The translations under genes and the position numbers were made by a program. A stretch of DNA of 64,000 nt from contig JALFJQ010000050.1 of assembly GCA_022775085.1 (NCBI GenBank), positions 1 through 64,000 of the forward strand, written 5' to 3'. Each line of letters opens with the position of its first letter. The stretch's first letter is position 1. Below the pieces are notes generated by a model. That model worked only from the letters and a program-made list of their open reading frames with translations, searched no databases and was not told the DNA's origin. This DNA is from Clostridiales bacterium (GTDB lineage Bacteria > Bacillota > Clostridia > Oscillospirales > Oscillospiraceae). Positions 1-7,987 of this stretch are shown piece by piece.

Positions 1-141
1 TTTATCGAGAAGGCACCGCCTGATGGCGTTGCCGAATATGTGATTTTCGGAATAGAAAATCACATATTCCCGTCTCATATGATTCTCTAATAAAATGTTT
101 AATCCGGATTGATTAAACATTTTAAAAGAGAATCAGTATAA
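1..141 (+). repeat. Multi-hairpin repeat element, copy 1 (5' end cut by window)
   Basis: In order: the right arm of a first hairpin (1-9), a 22-base hairpin (GGCACCGCC, loop TGAT, GGCGTTGCC), a perfect 15-bp stem with hexaloop GGAATA (GAATATGTGATTTTC and its complement), the linker CCGTCTCAT, then a long stem at about 81-134 opening with GATTCTCT and closing with AGAGAATC, followed by AGTATAA. The same order, loops and linkers recur in reverse orientation at 56613-56775 with different stem sequences. It matches no Rfam family or insertion sequence that I can name. It lies just beyond the terminator of the leftward glycosyltransferase gene. Confidence 0.8.
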
Positions 142-150
142 CTCCAAACC

Positions 151-180
151 AAAAAAGCACCGGGTTTTCCCGGTGCTTTT
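151..180 (-). terminator. Rho-independent terminator of the glycosyltransferase operon
   Basis: Perfect stem AAAAGCACCGGG / CCCGGTGCTTTT with a short loop. Read leftward it ends in a T run, and it sits directly after the stop codon of the gene ending at 187. Confidence 0.9.
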
Positions 181-186
181 CCTGCT

Positions 187-1212
187 TTATATGGTTTTAT
201 CAACAATTTCCAGCGTATTTTTCACCAGCACATCCGGGCGCAGATACTGCTGATAATAGGCGGCGTTGGCCCGCTTCATAGACTGAAGCAGCTCCGGAGA
301 TTCCACCAGCCGCGCCACGGCTTCAACGCACTCCTGCGCCGTGCGGAAGGACAGGTAATTGACTCCCTCACGGAAATCTCCGGGAACGCTGTAGCACATT
401 TCCTCGTGGACGATGGCCTTGGCGGCAGCCACATATTCGGCAGTCTTGCCGCCGATACTGCCGTGCAGGCCCATGCTGCTGATGCAGATGTCGCTTTCGT
501 GCACTTTTTTCAGATAATGCCGCCGCTCCGTCAGCTCCCGGGGAACGATCAGATCCGGCGCCATTTTCCGGGACAGGGGGCTGTCGTCGATACCGCCAAT
601 AAACATGTCGCCGTACTCCCGGCGCAGGGTTCGGATGATCTCGATGCGGCTTTGGCTGATGGCCTCCCGCCCGTCGTTGACGGCATCGTCCCCCAAGCCG
701 GTCTCCCGACCCCAGAGCCGGGCGAGAAACAGGATCCTCGGAGGATCCCCGCCGGGGGCGTCCCCGTCTCCCTCAAACACCTTGGGTACAAAGTATCGAT
801 CCGGAGTTTTTCCCAGCAGCGGACGCACCGCCGCCTTCCACAGCGGCTCCTGAAGGGGATTTCCCGGGTAGGTCACATAATAGTACAGGCCAAGCGGGTA
901 CATTTTCCCCGCGTCCTCCGGGAACAATTCCTGATTTTTTGTCTGGGAAAAGCTGCGTTTGAAGTAGTAATCACTCCAGTCCAGTCCCAGCCGCATACCT
1001 TTCAGGTCGTGATACCCGTCCCAGGTATCGTACAACAGCTTCTTTCCCCGGTACTCCGCCTGCACCACAGGCAGACTCCGGAAGGGAGAATCCTCCCGCG
1101 AATGGTCAACGAGCTCCACGTCCCACCCCTGCTGCCGGAGCATCAGCGCGCCGGTGATGACCTCATTGCAGTGCTTCGCTCTCGAGGGAATAATCAGTCG
1201 GATTTTGTCCAT
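187..1212 (-). CDS. Glycosyltransferase-like protein
   Basis: A 341-residue soluble protein with no signal peptide or membrane segment. The C-terminal half looks like the nucleotide-sugar-binding Rossmann domain of GT-B glycosyltransferases: an ILFLARLWGRE strand-loop near residue 160, then a SDICISSMGLHGSIGGKTAEY segment, a VAAAKAIVHEE strand and a closing helix with repeated small residues. The likely role is cytoplasmic sugar transfer to a surface polymer, but acceptor and donor cannot be inferred. It follows the DUF5662 gene by one base and ends at a strong terminator, so the two form an operon driven from about 1878-1906. Confidence 0.6.
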   Translation of the reverse strand: MDKIRLIIPSRAKHCNEVITGALMLRQQGWDVELVDHSREDSPFRSLPVVQAEYRGKKLLYDTWDGYHDLKGMRLGLDWSDYYFKRSFSQTKNQELFPEDAGKMYPLGLYYYVTYPGNPLQEPLWKAAVRPLLGKTPDRYFVPKVFEGDGDAPGGDPPRILFLARLWGRETGLGDDAVNDGREAISQSRIEIIRTLRREYGDMFIGGIDDSPLSRKMAPDLIVPRELTERRHYLKKVHESDICISSMGLHGSIGGKTAEYVAAAKAIVHEEMCYSVPGDFREGVNYLSFRTAQECVEAVARLVESPELLQSMKRANAAYYQQYLRPDVLVKNTLEIVDKTI

Positions 1213-1213
1213 T

Positions 1214-1774
1214 TTATTCTCCTTTCTCCCAGGGGAAGGGCTTTCCCGTGAGAACGTCCTCTTTTAAGCAGCGGAAGGTCTCCTTCTCCCCTTTTTCTGC
1301 CAGCATGGTGAGAATATATCCAAGCTCCCGGCAGGTATCCGGGTGCATCAGCGTCCGCTCCCGGCTTTTCTGGAAGTAGTTGAGGGCGGAATCGTCCCGG
1401 TAGGTTTTCCCCTGATAGGTCATGCAGGCCGCCCGACGGTCCATAACCATTTCCACAAGATACCGCCGAGGCATGGGGATGGGCTCATAACGGCGGGTCT
1501 GGCGGTTCATGTCCGTCCAGTATTCGTAGTGGTGGCGGTTGCGGCCCTTGTGGTGCATCCAGGCCTCGCTGTAGCCCTTGTCCTCCCGCTCGGCGGCGTT
1601 GGGGCTGCGGGTGCCCTGATAATACTTCGCCCCGATCCAGAATTCCGTGGGGGAATACTTGGACAGGTCGTGGGTCAGGCCCTGCCAATAAAGCCCCACC
1701 CGGAAGCAGCCCTTCAGGACAAGCCAGCGGTGCTTTGTGATGGTTTTCAAATGCTGCCAGGTCTTCATGGGCAT
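1214..1774 (-). CDS. DUF5662 family protein
   Basis: A 186-residue protein rich in Trp, Tyr, His and Arg. It matches the DUF5662 pattern as I remember it: an N-terminal HLKTITKHRWLVLKGCF segment, then GLTHDLSKYSPTEF near residue 35, and EAWMHHKGRNRHHYEYW in the middle. The histidines and acidic residues in HDLSKY and HHKGRNRHHYEYW suggest a metal-binding, HD-like hydrolase fold, which is inference. The function of the family is not known to me. It is the first gene of a two-gene leftward operon with the glycosyltransferase. Confidence 0.7.
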   Translation of the reverse strand: MPMKTWQHLKTITKHRWLVLKGCFRVGLYWQGLTHDLSKYSPTEFWIGAKYYQGTRSPNAAEREDKGYSEAWMHHKGRNRHHYEYWTDMNRQTRRYEPIPMPRRYLVEMVMDRRAACMTYQGKTYRDDSALNYFQKSRERTLMHPDTCRELGYILTMLAEKGEKETFRCLKEDVLTGKPFPWEKGE

Positions 1775-1796
1775 ACCTCCGATTCAACGCAATATC

Positions 1797-1862
1797 ATGC
1801 CTCCCCTATCAGGGGAGGTGGGCCGCCGTCAGGCGGCTCGGAGGGGTACACCCCCTCAGCTT
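1797..1862. repeat. Palindromic intergenic repeat
   Basis: Nested inverted repeats: CCTCCCCTATCAGGGGAGG, then GCCGCC...GGCGGC, then GAGGGGTACACCCCCTC. The same sequence family occurs at 8575-8670 and 13339-13457. It lies in the untranslated leader of the DUF5662 operon. Confidence 0.75.
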
Positions 1863-1877
1863 CGCACGCTTTTTTGT

Positions 1878-1906
1878 ATTATACTCCCTGCGGCGGCAGA
1901 AAGCAA
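1878..1906 (-). promoter_or_regulatory. Sigma-A promoter for the DUF5662-glycosyltransferase operon
   Basis: Reading leftward: TTGCTT (1901-1906), a 17-base spacer, and TATAAT (1878-1883). It is back to back with the blaI promoter, whose -35 starts at 1910. Confidence 0.75.
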
Positions 1907-1909
1907 GGG

Positions 1910-1964
1910 TTGACAAGTGTGGTTTAATGTGTTAAACTTTATGCGTGAGGTTTAACACATTAAA
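1910..1964 (+). promoter_or_regulatory. blaI promoter with paired BlaI/MecI-type operators
   Basis: TTGACA (1910-1915), a 17-base spacer and TAAACT (1933-1938). Two 14-base sites, TTTAATGTGTTAAA (1923-1936) and TTTAACACATTAAA (1951-1964), are exact reverse complements of each other. One covers the -10 and the other lies downstream of the start point. This fits autorepression by the BlaI dimer encoded next, with release by the M56 sensor protease. Confidence 0.8.
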
Positions 1965-1984
1965 CTTGCAAGGAGGATGCTTTT

Positions 1985-2344
1985 ATGGAAACCCCGAAAA
2001 TCTTTGAAAGTGAATACCGCTTTTGCCTGATCCTGTGGGAGCACGAGCCGATCAATTCCACCAGGCTGGTGGAACTGTGCAAGGAAAACTTGGGGTGGTC
2101 GAAGGCCACCACCTACACCGTCATCCGGCGGCTAAGCGAGCGGGGCGTGGTGAAGAACGAGAACGCCGTGGTAACCTCCCTCGTCTCCAAGGAGGAAGCC
2201 CAGAAAAGCCGTCTGGACGAGATGGTGGAAGAAACCTTCGAAGGCTCCATGCCCGCCTTCATCGCCGCCTTTTCCAAGAGCAAGCGGCTAAGCCGCGACG
2301 AGGTGGAGCAGCTGCGGCAGCTCATCGACAGCTACGAGGAGTAA
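1985..2344 (+). CDS. blaI: BlaI/MecI/CopY family transcriptional repressor
   Basis: A 119-residue winged-helix repressor, the usual length for the family. The N-terminal ESEYRFCLILWEHEP segment, the recognition helix LGWSKATTYTVIRRLSERG (about residues 36-54) and the C-terminal dimerisation helices VEETFEGSMPAF and LSRDEVEQLRQLID are typical. Family members repress their own operon until a BlaR1-type membrane protease triggers cleavage. Here the partner follows at 2437 and paired operators lie just upstream. The AGGAGG at 1971-1976 supports this start. No beta-lactamase gene is adjacent, so the regulated stress may be some other cell-wall signal. Confidence 0.9.
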   Translation: METPKIFESEYRFCLILWEHEPINSTRLVELCKENLGWSKATTYTVIRRLSERGVVKNENAVVTSLVSKEEAQKSRLDEMVEETFEGSMPAFIAAFSKSKRLSRDEVEQLRQLIDSYEE

Positions 2345-2421
2345 AGAGTGAAGGGTACAGAGTGGAGAGTGAAGAAAAAAGAGCAACTCCACTCTTCACT
2401 CTGCACTCTCCACACTCTATC
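2343..2421. repeat. GAGTGGA-type head-to-head repeat, copy A
   Basis: An array of imperfect 7-base units (GAGTGAA, GAGTGGA) followed by the complementary array (CTCCACTCTTCACTC and so on), which would fold into a long hairpin. Relatives lie at 24088-24182 and 40598-40680. It sits between blaI and its sensor gene, so it is transcribed. Confidence 0.8.
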
Positions 2422-2436
2422 AAGGAGGAACGATAC

Positions 2437-5433
2437 ATGGAATCCCTGTTTTCGAATGTTCTTACTGCCAGCTTTCATGGCAGCATTGTAATTCTGGTGG
2501 TCATCCTGCTGCGGGTACTGTTAAGAAAAGCGCCCCGGAAGTTTATCTGTTTTCTATGGCTGCTGGCGGGGCTGCGGCTGCTGATGCCCTTTGAGATTCA
2601 GAGCAGCCTGAGCCTGCAGCCCATGCCGGAGGTTGCCCAGGTGCAGCAGTGGCAGCCATCCGCCGCTCCTGACCCGGCCCCACGGGAGACCTTCCCGGAA
2701 CCGCCGGCTCAGCGTCAGGAAGCCCAGCTTCCCCAGGCATCGGAAAACCCCATCAGTCTGGTGACCACGGCAAAGCCCACGGCAGAGCGTCCCAAGCCCG
2801 CCCTGAACTGGAAGGGGCTGATTCCCTATGTGTGGCTGGGCGTTGCCGCCTGCTTTGGATTCTACACCATTTACGCCTACCTGAGCCTGAAATACAAGGT
2901 GCGGGAGGCGGTGAAAATCCGGGGCGGTTTTGAATGCGAGGGCATCGAGACGGCCTTTATTTTGGGCTTCATCCGCCCGAAAATCTACATCCCCATGGGC
3001 CTAAGCCCCACGGTGCGCAGGCACATCCTGGCCCACGAGCGCACCCATCTGGAAAAAGGCGACCACTGGTTCAAAATGGTAGGCTTTATCGCGCTGGCGC
3101 TGCACTGGTTCAACCCGCTGGTGTGGGTGGCCTACATCCTGCTGTGCAGGGACATTGAGCTGGCCTGTGACGAGCGGGTGGTGCAGTTCATGGAGCTGGA
3201 GGAACGGAAAAGCTACTCCGCCGCCCTGCTCAGCTGCTCCACCAGCCGTGCCCACTACGCCGCATGCCCCGTGGCCTTTGGAGAGGTCAGCGTGAAGGAC
3301 AGAATAAAAACGGTTCTTAACTACCGCCGCCCCAGCTTCTGGGTGAGTTTGCTGGCGGTAGCGGCAATCCTGTTCGTGGCGGTGTGTTTGCTGACGAATC
3401 CCGTGGACAAGGCCCCCGTCATTGCGGAAACCGAGCCGACGGAAACCACCGCGCCTTTGACCGAGGAAGAAAAACAAGAAAAAATCCTCTCTCAGGAGGA
3501 AGAAATGCAGCAGCGTATTCGGGATGGACTGGATTCCATGCTGAACGCGGAGGAAGGTGCCATTACCTTCCTGGCGACCAATGAAAATGACCGCTCCGTG
3601 CCGTGGTCGTGCACCTATTATATGCGGGGCAGTGACCGGATGTGGTACATTGTTGACAGCCGTAACGGATACTCGGAAGTGGAGCATATGATTCTGGATG
3701 GTGTCTATTACGAATACACGAACGGCATTTGGGCCGCCTGTGACCCTGTGGATGACCCCACGGACGAATACCGGCAGTGGTTCCAGTGGGACGATATGGA
3801 GGAAGTCGATGACTTTTCCGAAAGCGTCACCACATCAACAGACGGACATTCCAGCAGCCAAATCAAATTCTACGGAATCCGGGACAATAACGCCATCACC
3901 TTTACCTTCAACTTTTCCGGTGACGGAACCTTTATCGGCGGCAGCGTGAAGGGACTGAAAACAAAATACGGCGACACGGTGAGTATCGGCAGCTTTCCCG
4001 TTAATAAAAACGAGGTTCAGCAGACGTTTGAGGATGCCGCCGAATTGGCAATGACCCCGGAGGAATACGAAAACGGTAAAATCCCCAGCAATTACACCGA
4101 GTATGACAGGGACTTCATGCTGGGTTCCGGGCAGATGCGCTGGCACTACTTTAACGACAGCTGGCAGTTCGCTTTGGGTGCGGAGAATGCCACAGCCACC
4201 GGCTTGACGCTAGTTTACTGCGAGTCCGGGGACGGGCACAAGTCCCTGACCGCCGATGAGGGATTCTGGATCGAAAAGCTGGTGGATGGGAAATGGACGC
4301 TCCTCACACCCAAAGCCGAGGTCACCAATGCCCCCGCCACACAGATTCATGTCTCATGGACAGCTACGGATCGGCTCACCGTGGACTGGACGGATAGCTA
4401 TGGCCCGCTGGATTACGGCTTCTACCGTCTGGGACGCTATCACACCGTGACTATGCCCTCCGGGGAAAGCGAGACCCAGCACTGCTATGCCAAATTCCGG
4501 CTGTATAACCCCAATCAGGACGCGCTGCTGAGCAAGTGCACGCAGGCCTTGAACGCCCTCAAGTCGGCTGACAGCTACCACCTGTATGCCTTCGACTGGA
4601 TGCCAGATAGCCCGGATATGGAATATTATCGTCAGGAAGAAATCTGGAAGCAAGGGACGGATCATCTGGATATTTACAGCTATCCTCTGCGGAGCAATCT
4701 GTCTCAAATGCAGAGCGTCAACGGAGGTCTGTGGAGAAACGGGAAATACTACGGCCTGGAATGGAGCGGCCAACCCGCAGTCTCTCCTGTGAGCAGCTGG
4801 TGGCTCAGCGCGGACGGCTATAGGGACGGCTCCAACCTGGATATGTGGACGTATGGCTTCCAGTGGTACGACGCACAGGTTGAGGAAGTGGTTCAGGACG
4901 GAAATACTATTCGCATTCTGGAAGCCTACGACTTTGACAACAGGTATCAGTACACCGAAATCAGTCTCACCTTTGATGAAAGCGGAAACCTGAAGGGTAT
5001 GGTGGCTTCCTACCTGCCCAAGAAGGACTGCGCTCAAAGCGAAAAAGTGGTTCGGGAAGAACTGGTGGTGTTTGATACCTCCGCTGCCGAAATCCGGGAT
5101 GTCATTCAGCGGCAGGATGTTTCCAACCCCGTTCCCTTCTCCTACGCGGAGGATCAGTCGAAATACCCGGACGCACAGACCAGAAACTTCAAGAATACCG
5201 CCGCAAAAACCGTATCCAGCGTCAGCGACGCCATCGCCCTGGCGGACAAGGAATGCACCCTCCCTGACCGCAACGCAGGCGTTGAAACGCCCTACTATCA
5301 GATGTCCGTCTATCGGGATGCGGGAGCAGGGATTTGGAAGGTGGAGCTGTTCTGGTGGCAGGATGACGACTGCTACCAAGCAATCTACATGAACGATCAG
5401 GGTATCACCCAAATGATTGTCAACGAGAAGTAA
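2437..5433 (+). CDS. BlaR1-like M56 family sensor metallopeptidase with a long extracytoplasmic region
   Basis: I place the start at ATG 2437, behind AAGGAGG, giving 998 residues; the open frame continues upstream only through blaI. The first 330 or so residues are the M56 protease: membrane helices near 10-30 and 35-50, zinc motif HERTH at 200-204, a further helix pair, ELACDE at about 241, and a last membrane segment near 305-325. The remaining 660 or so residues should lie outside the cell. They include an Ig-like stretch around MRWHYFNDSWQFALGAENAT and two longer uncharacterised domains. They do not look like the penicillin-binding domain of BlaR1/MecR1. The likely role is to sense an unknown envelope signal and inactivate BlaI. 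Confidence 0.82.
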   Translation: MESLFSNVLTASFHGSIVILVVILLRVLLRKAPRKFICFLWLLAGLRLLMPFEIQSSLSLQPMPEVAQVQQWQPSAAPDPAPRETFPEPPAQRQEAQLPQASENPISLVTTAKPTAERPKPALNWKGLIPYVWLGVAACFGFYTIYAYLSLKYKVREAVKIRGGFECEGIETAFILGFIRPKIYIPMGLSPTVRRHILAHERTHLEKGDHWFKMVGFIALALHWFNPLVWVAYILLCRDIELACDERVVQFMELEERKSYSAALLSCSTSRAHYAACPVAFGEVSVKDRIKTVLNYRRPSFWVSLLAVAAILFVAVCLLTNPVDKAPVIAETEPTETTAPLTEEEKQEKILSQEEEMQQRIRDGLDSMLNAEEGAITFLATNENDRSVPWSCTYYMRGSDRMWYIVDSRNGYSEVEHMILDGVYYEYTNGIWAACDPVDDPTDEYRQWFQWDDMEEVDDFSESVTTSTDGHSSSQIKFYGIRDNNAITFTFNFSGDGTFIGGSVKGLKTKYGDTVSIGSFPVNKNEVQQTFEDAAELAMTPEEYENGKIPSNYTEYDRDFMLGSGQMRWHYFNDSWQFALGAENATATGLTLVYCESGDGHKSLTADEGFWIEKLVDGKWTLLTPKAEVTNAPATQIHVSWTATDRLTVDWTDSYGPLDYGFYRLGRYHTVTMPSGESETQHCYAKFRLYNPNQDALLSKCTQALNALKSADSYHLYAFDWMPDSPDMEYYRQEEIWKQGTDHLDIYSYPLRSNLSQMQSVNGGLWRNGKYYGLEWSGQPAVSPVSSWWLSADGYRDGSNLDMWTYGFQWYDAQVEEVVQDGNTIRILEAYDFDNRYQYTEISLTFDESGNLKGMVASYLPKKDCAQSEKVVREELVVFDTSAAEIRDVIQRQDVSNPVPFSYAEDQSKYPDAQTRNFKNTAAKTVSSVSDAIALADKECTLPDRNAGVETPYYQMSVYRDAGAGIWKVELFWWQDDDCYQAIYMNDQGITQMIVNEK

Positions 5434-5448
5434 GCAGTGCATAATATG

Positions 5449-5502
5449 GGAGGGGCATTGCCCCTCCCGAAGCCTTTCCCTTTGGGGGAAGGCTTTTGTT
5501 TG
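5449..5502 (+). terminator. Tandem hairpins terminating the blaI-M56 operon
   Basis: A first hairpin, GGGAGGGGC ATT GCCCCTCCC (5449-5469), is followed by AAGCCTTTCCC TTTG GGGGAAGGCTTTTG (about 5470-5499), the second with a T-rich tail. Confidence 0.8.
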
Positions 5503-5589
5503 TGAAATCTGTTTAAAACCATCTTCCAAACACCGCCGAAATGCACAAAGAATCCGCCCCATCCGGCGAAACTTTGGCGGGAATGCGCC

Positions 5590-5618
5590 TTGCCAGCGGC
5601 GCGGGGCGGTGCTATGAT
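5590..5618 (+). promoter_or_regulatory. Promoter of the antiporter gene
   Basis: TTGCCA (5590-5595), a 17-base spacer and TATGAT (5613-5618). A transcript start near 5625 rules out the upstream in-frame ATGs and supports the GTG start at 5668. Confidence 0.7.
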
Positions 5619-5667
5619 AAGCACGCTGAAAAAGGAAAGATTTTTGGAAAGAAACGAGGTTTTGAAC

Positions 5668-6936
5668 GTGGAAACATATCTGATTTCTCTTGCCGTCGCT
5701 TTGGTGGGCGGCCTGATGCTTTCCCGCGTGACCAAGCTGGTCAAGCTCCCCGCCGTCACGGCCTATCTGGTGGCCGGACTGATTCTGGGGCCCTTCTGCA
5801 TCGGCGCGCTGAAAATTCCCGGGCTGGGCTTTAACACTGCCGAGCAGGTGGATGGCCTGAAGATTGTCACCCAAACCGCTCTGGGCTTCATCGCCTTCAC
5901 CATCGGTAACGAGTTCCGCTTAAGCCAGCTGAAGGCCACCGGCGCGAAAGCCATCACCATCGGCATTTTGCAGGCCGTCATCGCAACGATTTTCGTGGAC
6001 ATCACCCTGATCGTTCTGCACCTGCTGTTCCCCAGCCTGATCTCCATTCCCTGTGCCATTACCCTGGGTGCCATCGCCTCCGCAACGGCTCCCGCCGCCA
6101 CCCTGATGGTGGTTCGGCAGTACAAGGCCGACGGCCCCCTGACCCGGCTCCTCATGCTGGTGGTCGCCATCGACGATGCCGTGGGTCTGGTGCTGTTCAG
6201 CGTGTCCTTCGGCATCGCCACCGCCCTGTCCGCGGGCCACGTCAGTGTGGTTGCCGTTGTGGTGGAGCCGATTGTGGAAGTCGTCCTGTCTCTGGGACTG
6301 GGCGCGGTCATGGGCTGGCTTCTCAACTGGGTGGAGCAGTTCTTCCACTCCCGCTCCAAGCGTATGAGCATTTCCGTGGCCTTCGTCATGCTGACCGTGG
6401 GCCTGAGCATGATCGAGTTTGACGTGGGCGGCATCCACTGCGGCTTCTCCCTGCTTCTGGTGTGCATGATGACCGGCACCATTTTCTGCAACATCTGCTC
6501 CACCTCGGAAGAACTGATGGGCCGTATCGATGGCTGGACCACTCCGCTGAACGTGCTGTTCTTTGTGATCTCCGGTGCGGAGCTGGACCTCAACGTGCTG
6601 GCCCAGCCGGTGACGCTGCTGGTGGGTGTGCTGTACATCATTGCCCGCAGCGCAGGCAAGTATTGCGGTGCAGCCTTCAGCTGCCGCCTCACCGGTCAGC
6701 CCAAGCTCATCACCGACCACCTGGGCATCACGCTGTTGCCCCAGGCTGGCGTTGCTCTGGGCATGGCCATCACCGCTGCCACCCTGCCCGACGGCGCTCT
6801 GGCCCGGAATGTGGTGCTGTTCAGCGTGCTGGTGTATGAGCTGGTAGGCCCGGCCCTGACCAAGCGCTCTTTGCTTGCCGTGGGCGAGATCAAGCCCGAA
6901 GGCCGCACCAGCGCCCGGCAGGAAAACAAAGCCTGA
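5668..6936 (+). CDS. Cation:proton antiporter (CPA2-type Na+/H+ exchanger domain)
   Basis: A hydrophobic protein of 422 residues with about 12 membrane helices. Typical CPA2 signatures are visible: LPAVTAYLVAGLILGP in the first helices, a long run of polar-interrupted helices, IDDAVGLVLFS with the paired aspartates of the ion-binding region, and a late LPQAGVALGMAITA helix. There is no KTN/TrkA domain, so it resembles the minimal exchanger rather than KefB/C. It would exchange Na+ or K+ for protons at the cytoplasmic membrane; the ion is unknown. GTG start chosen from the promoter position and the GAGG at about 5656. It is monocistronic, closed by the terminator at 6944. Confidence 0.85.
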   Translation: METYLISLAVALVGGLMLSRVTKLVKLPAVTAYLVAGLILGPFCIGALKIPGLGFNTAEQVDGLKIVTQTALGFIAFTIGNEFRLSQLKATGAKAITIGILQAVIATIFVDITLIVLHLLFPSLISIPCAITLGAIASATAPAATLMVVRQYKADGPLTRLLMLVVAIDDAVGLVLFSVSFGIATALSAGHVSVVAVVVEPIVEVVLSLGLGAVMGWLLNWVEQFFHSRSKRMSISVAFVMLTVGLSMIEFDVGGIHCGFSLLLVCMMTGTIFCNICSTSEELMGRIDGWTTPLNVLFFVISGAELDLNVLAQPVTLLVGVLYIIARSAGKYCGAAFSCRLTGQPKLITDHLGITLLPQAGVALGMAITAATLPDGALARNVVLFSVLVYELVGPALTKRSLLAVGEIKPEGRTSARQENKA

Positions 6937-6943
6937 ATATATC

Positions 6944-6979
6944 AAAACGCCTGTCCCGAATCGGGACAGGCGTTTTTTT
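6944..6979 (+). terminator. Terminator after the antiporter gene
   Basis: Stem CGCCTGTCCCGA / TCGGGACAGGCG followed by seven Ts. Confidence 0.92.
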
Positions 6980-6981
6980 CA

Positions 6982-7046
6982 AGGCAACACAGCGCAATGG
7001 GAGCCGCGGGTTTCGGCGGATCTTTTCTCCCATTATGCGTTGATGC
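6982..7046. repeat. Imperfect inverted repeat (REP-like)
   Basis: GGCAACACAGCGCAATGGGAG is matched by an inverted CTCCCATTATGCGTTGATGCC across a GC-rich centre. It lies just past the stop of the leftward ImmA-type gene and may serve as its transcript end. Confidence 0.65.
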
Positions 7047-7047
7047 C

Positions 7048-7476
7048 CTAAAAATACAGTTCCGCGGCCAGATTTCCGTGGACATACAAACACACAGCCT
7101 TTTTCACAAAGTCCTCCGTAACACCAAAGCGCTCTGCCAGCTCCCAGACCTCCGTACACCCCTCCGCCACGGCCCTGTCCAGATCGTCCACCGGGATCAG
7201 GGTCCGGATAGCCCACTTGTTGGCCTGATTTTCATGCCGCTGACGGCAGTCCACGGCGGCGTAGCGGTTGTAGAAGCTGCCGGTAAGACAGTGGCCCAGC
7301 TCATGGCCCAGATGCACCCGCTCCTGGGCGCCGCCATCCCGCACCCCCTCGTCCATGCCGATGAAGCACTGCCCCCGCTCGTCCATCAGGGACATGGAGC
7401 CGGTGTTTGGCAGGGGAAAGCGGTAGACCGGAATATTCTGTTGCTGCGCAAGCGTGTACAGAATAGGGATTTCCAT
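7048..7476 (-). CDS. ImmA/IrrE family metallopeptidase
   Basis: 142 residues counted from ATG 7476 (MEIPILYTLAQQQ). The zinc protease motif HELGH is at 58-62, preceded by ERVHLG, and RHENQANKWA supplies the usual third-ligand region. The family cleaves XRE-type repressors, as ImmA does in ICEBs1, or regulates DdrO-type repressors. Its start overlaps the stop of the XRE repressor gene, so translation is coupled and the repressor is the likely substrate. The C-terminal VWELAERFGVTEDFVKKA helix pair is typical. The open frame upstream of 7476 is a shadow of the repressor gene. Confidence 0.88.
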   Translation of the reverse strand: MEIPILYTLAQQQNIPVYRFPLPNTGSMSLMDERGQCFIGMDEGVRDGGAQERVHLGHELGHCLTGSFYNRYAAVDCRQRHENQANKWAIRTLIPVDDLDRAVAEGCTEVWELAERFGVTEDFVKKAVCLYVHGNLAAELYF

Positions 7477-7478
7477 GG

Positions 7479-7811
7479 TTACTCCTTCTTCTCCGCCTCC
7501 CGCTGACGGACAAAGGCGGCAAACTGCCTGACCTCCTCGTACATGGCGTCGGTGATCTCCCCGTCGCCGCCGAAGAGGGCAAATTTTATATCGTCGTCGG
7601 TGACTTTTGGCTTCGGCTCGGCCTGCCCGGTGAGCAGATAGTCCGTGGTGACGCCAAGGTACTCCGCCAATTTCGCCGCGGTATTGCCGTTGGGCTTGCC
7701 CCCGGCCTTCCACTTGGCCACCGCGCTGCGGTTCAGGCCAATGTCCGTGCAGGCTTTATAAACGCTGATGCCTTTTTCCTCACACAGCGACTGAAATCGA
7801 TCAAAAAACAC
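7479..7811 (-). CDS. XRE/CI-like helix-turn-helix repressor
   Basis: 110 residues from a GTG start behind AGGGGGAG. The HTH is at about residues 8-60: GISVYKACTDIGLNRSAVAKW, then NTAAKLAEYLGVTTDYLLTG. The short C-terminal tail, VTDDDIKFALFGGDGEITDAMYEEV, resembles the dimer-contact region of phage-type repressors. With the following ImmA peptidase it forms a standard repressor/antirepressor-protease pair. Three near-identical 12-base sites upstream (7849, 7914, 7976) are the obvious operators. The gene leads away from an orphan Spo0A-C gene that it may control. Confidence 0.9.
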   Translation of the reverse strand: MFFDRFQSLCEEKGISVYKACTDIGLNRSAVAKWKAGGKPNGNTAAKLAEYLGVTTDYLLTGQAEPKPKVTDDDIKFALFGGDGEITDAMYEEVRQFAAFVRQREAEKKE

Positions 7812-7848
7812 AAAAGCTCCCCCTAATCTTTGTGCAATTCGCAGAAGG

Positions 7849-7987
7849 TTACTAAAGTAATCAATTTGTGGGTTGACAGCGTTCTTTTGTCGTGATATGA
7901 TTCTGTCAGAAAGTTACTTTAGTATTCATTTCATGCTTGCTTCTGTTAATTCCATCTGAATCATAGCATATTTGTATACTAAAGTCA
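7849..7987. promoter_or_regulatory. Triplet operator with face-to-face promoters
   Basis: Three 12-base sites: TTACTAAAGTAA (7849-7860), TTACTTTAGTAT (7914-7925) and ATACTAAAGTCA (7976-7987). A rightward promoter, TTGACA (7873-7878), 17 bases, TATGAT (7896-7901), lies between sites one and two. A leftward promoter, TTGACT, 17 bases, TATGAT (about 7961-7989 on the complement), overlaps site three. The two promoters point at each other, so their transcripts overlap by roughly 45 bases. Confidence 0.8.

Noticed and set aside
2023..2436. N-terminal extension of the M56 protein through the blaI gene
   Set aside because: The extension overlaps blaI in another frame and has no ribosome site. ATG 2437 has AAGGAGG at good spacing and starts the family's first membrane helix.
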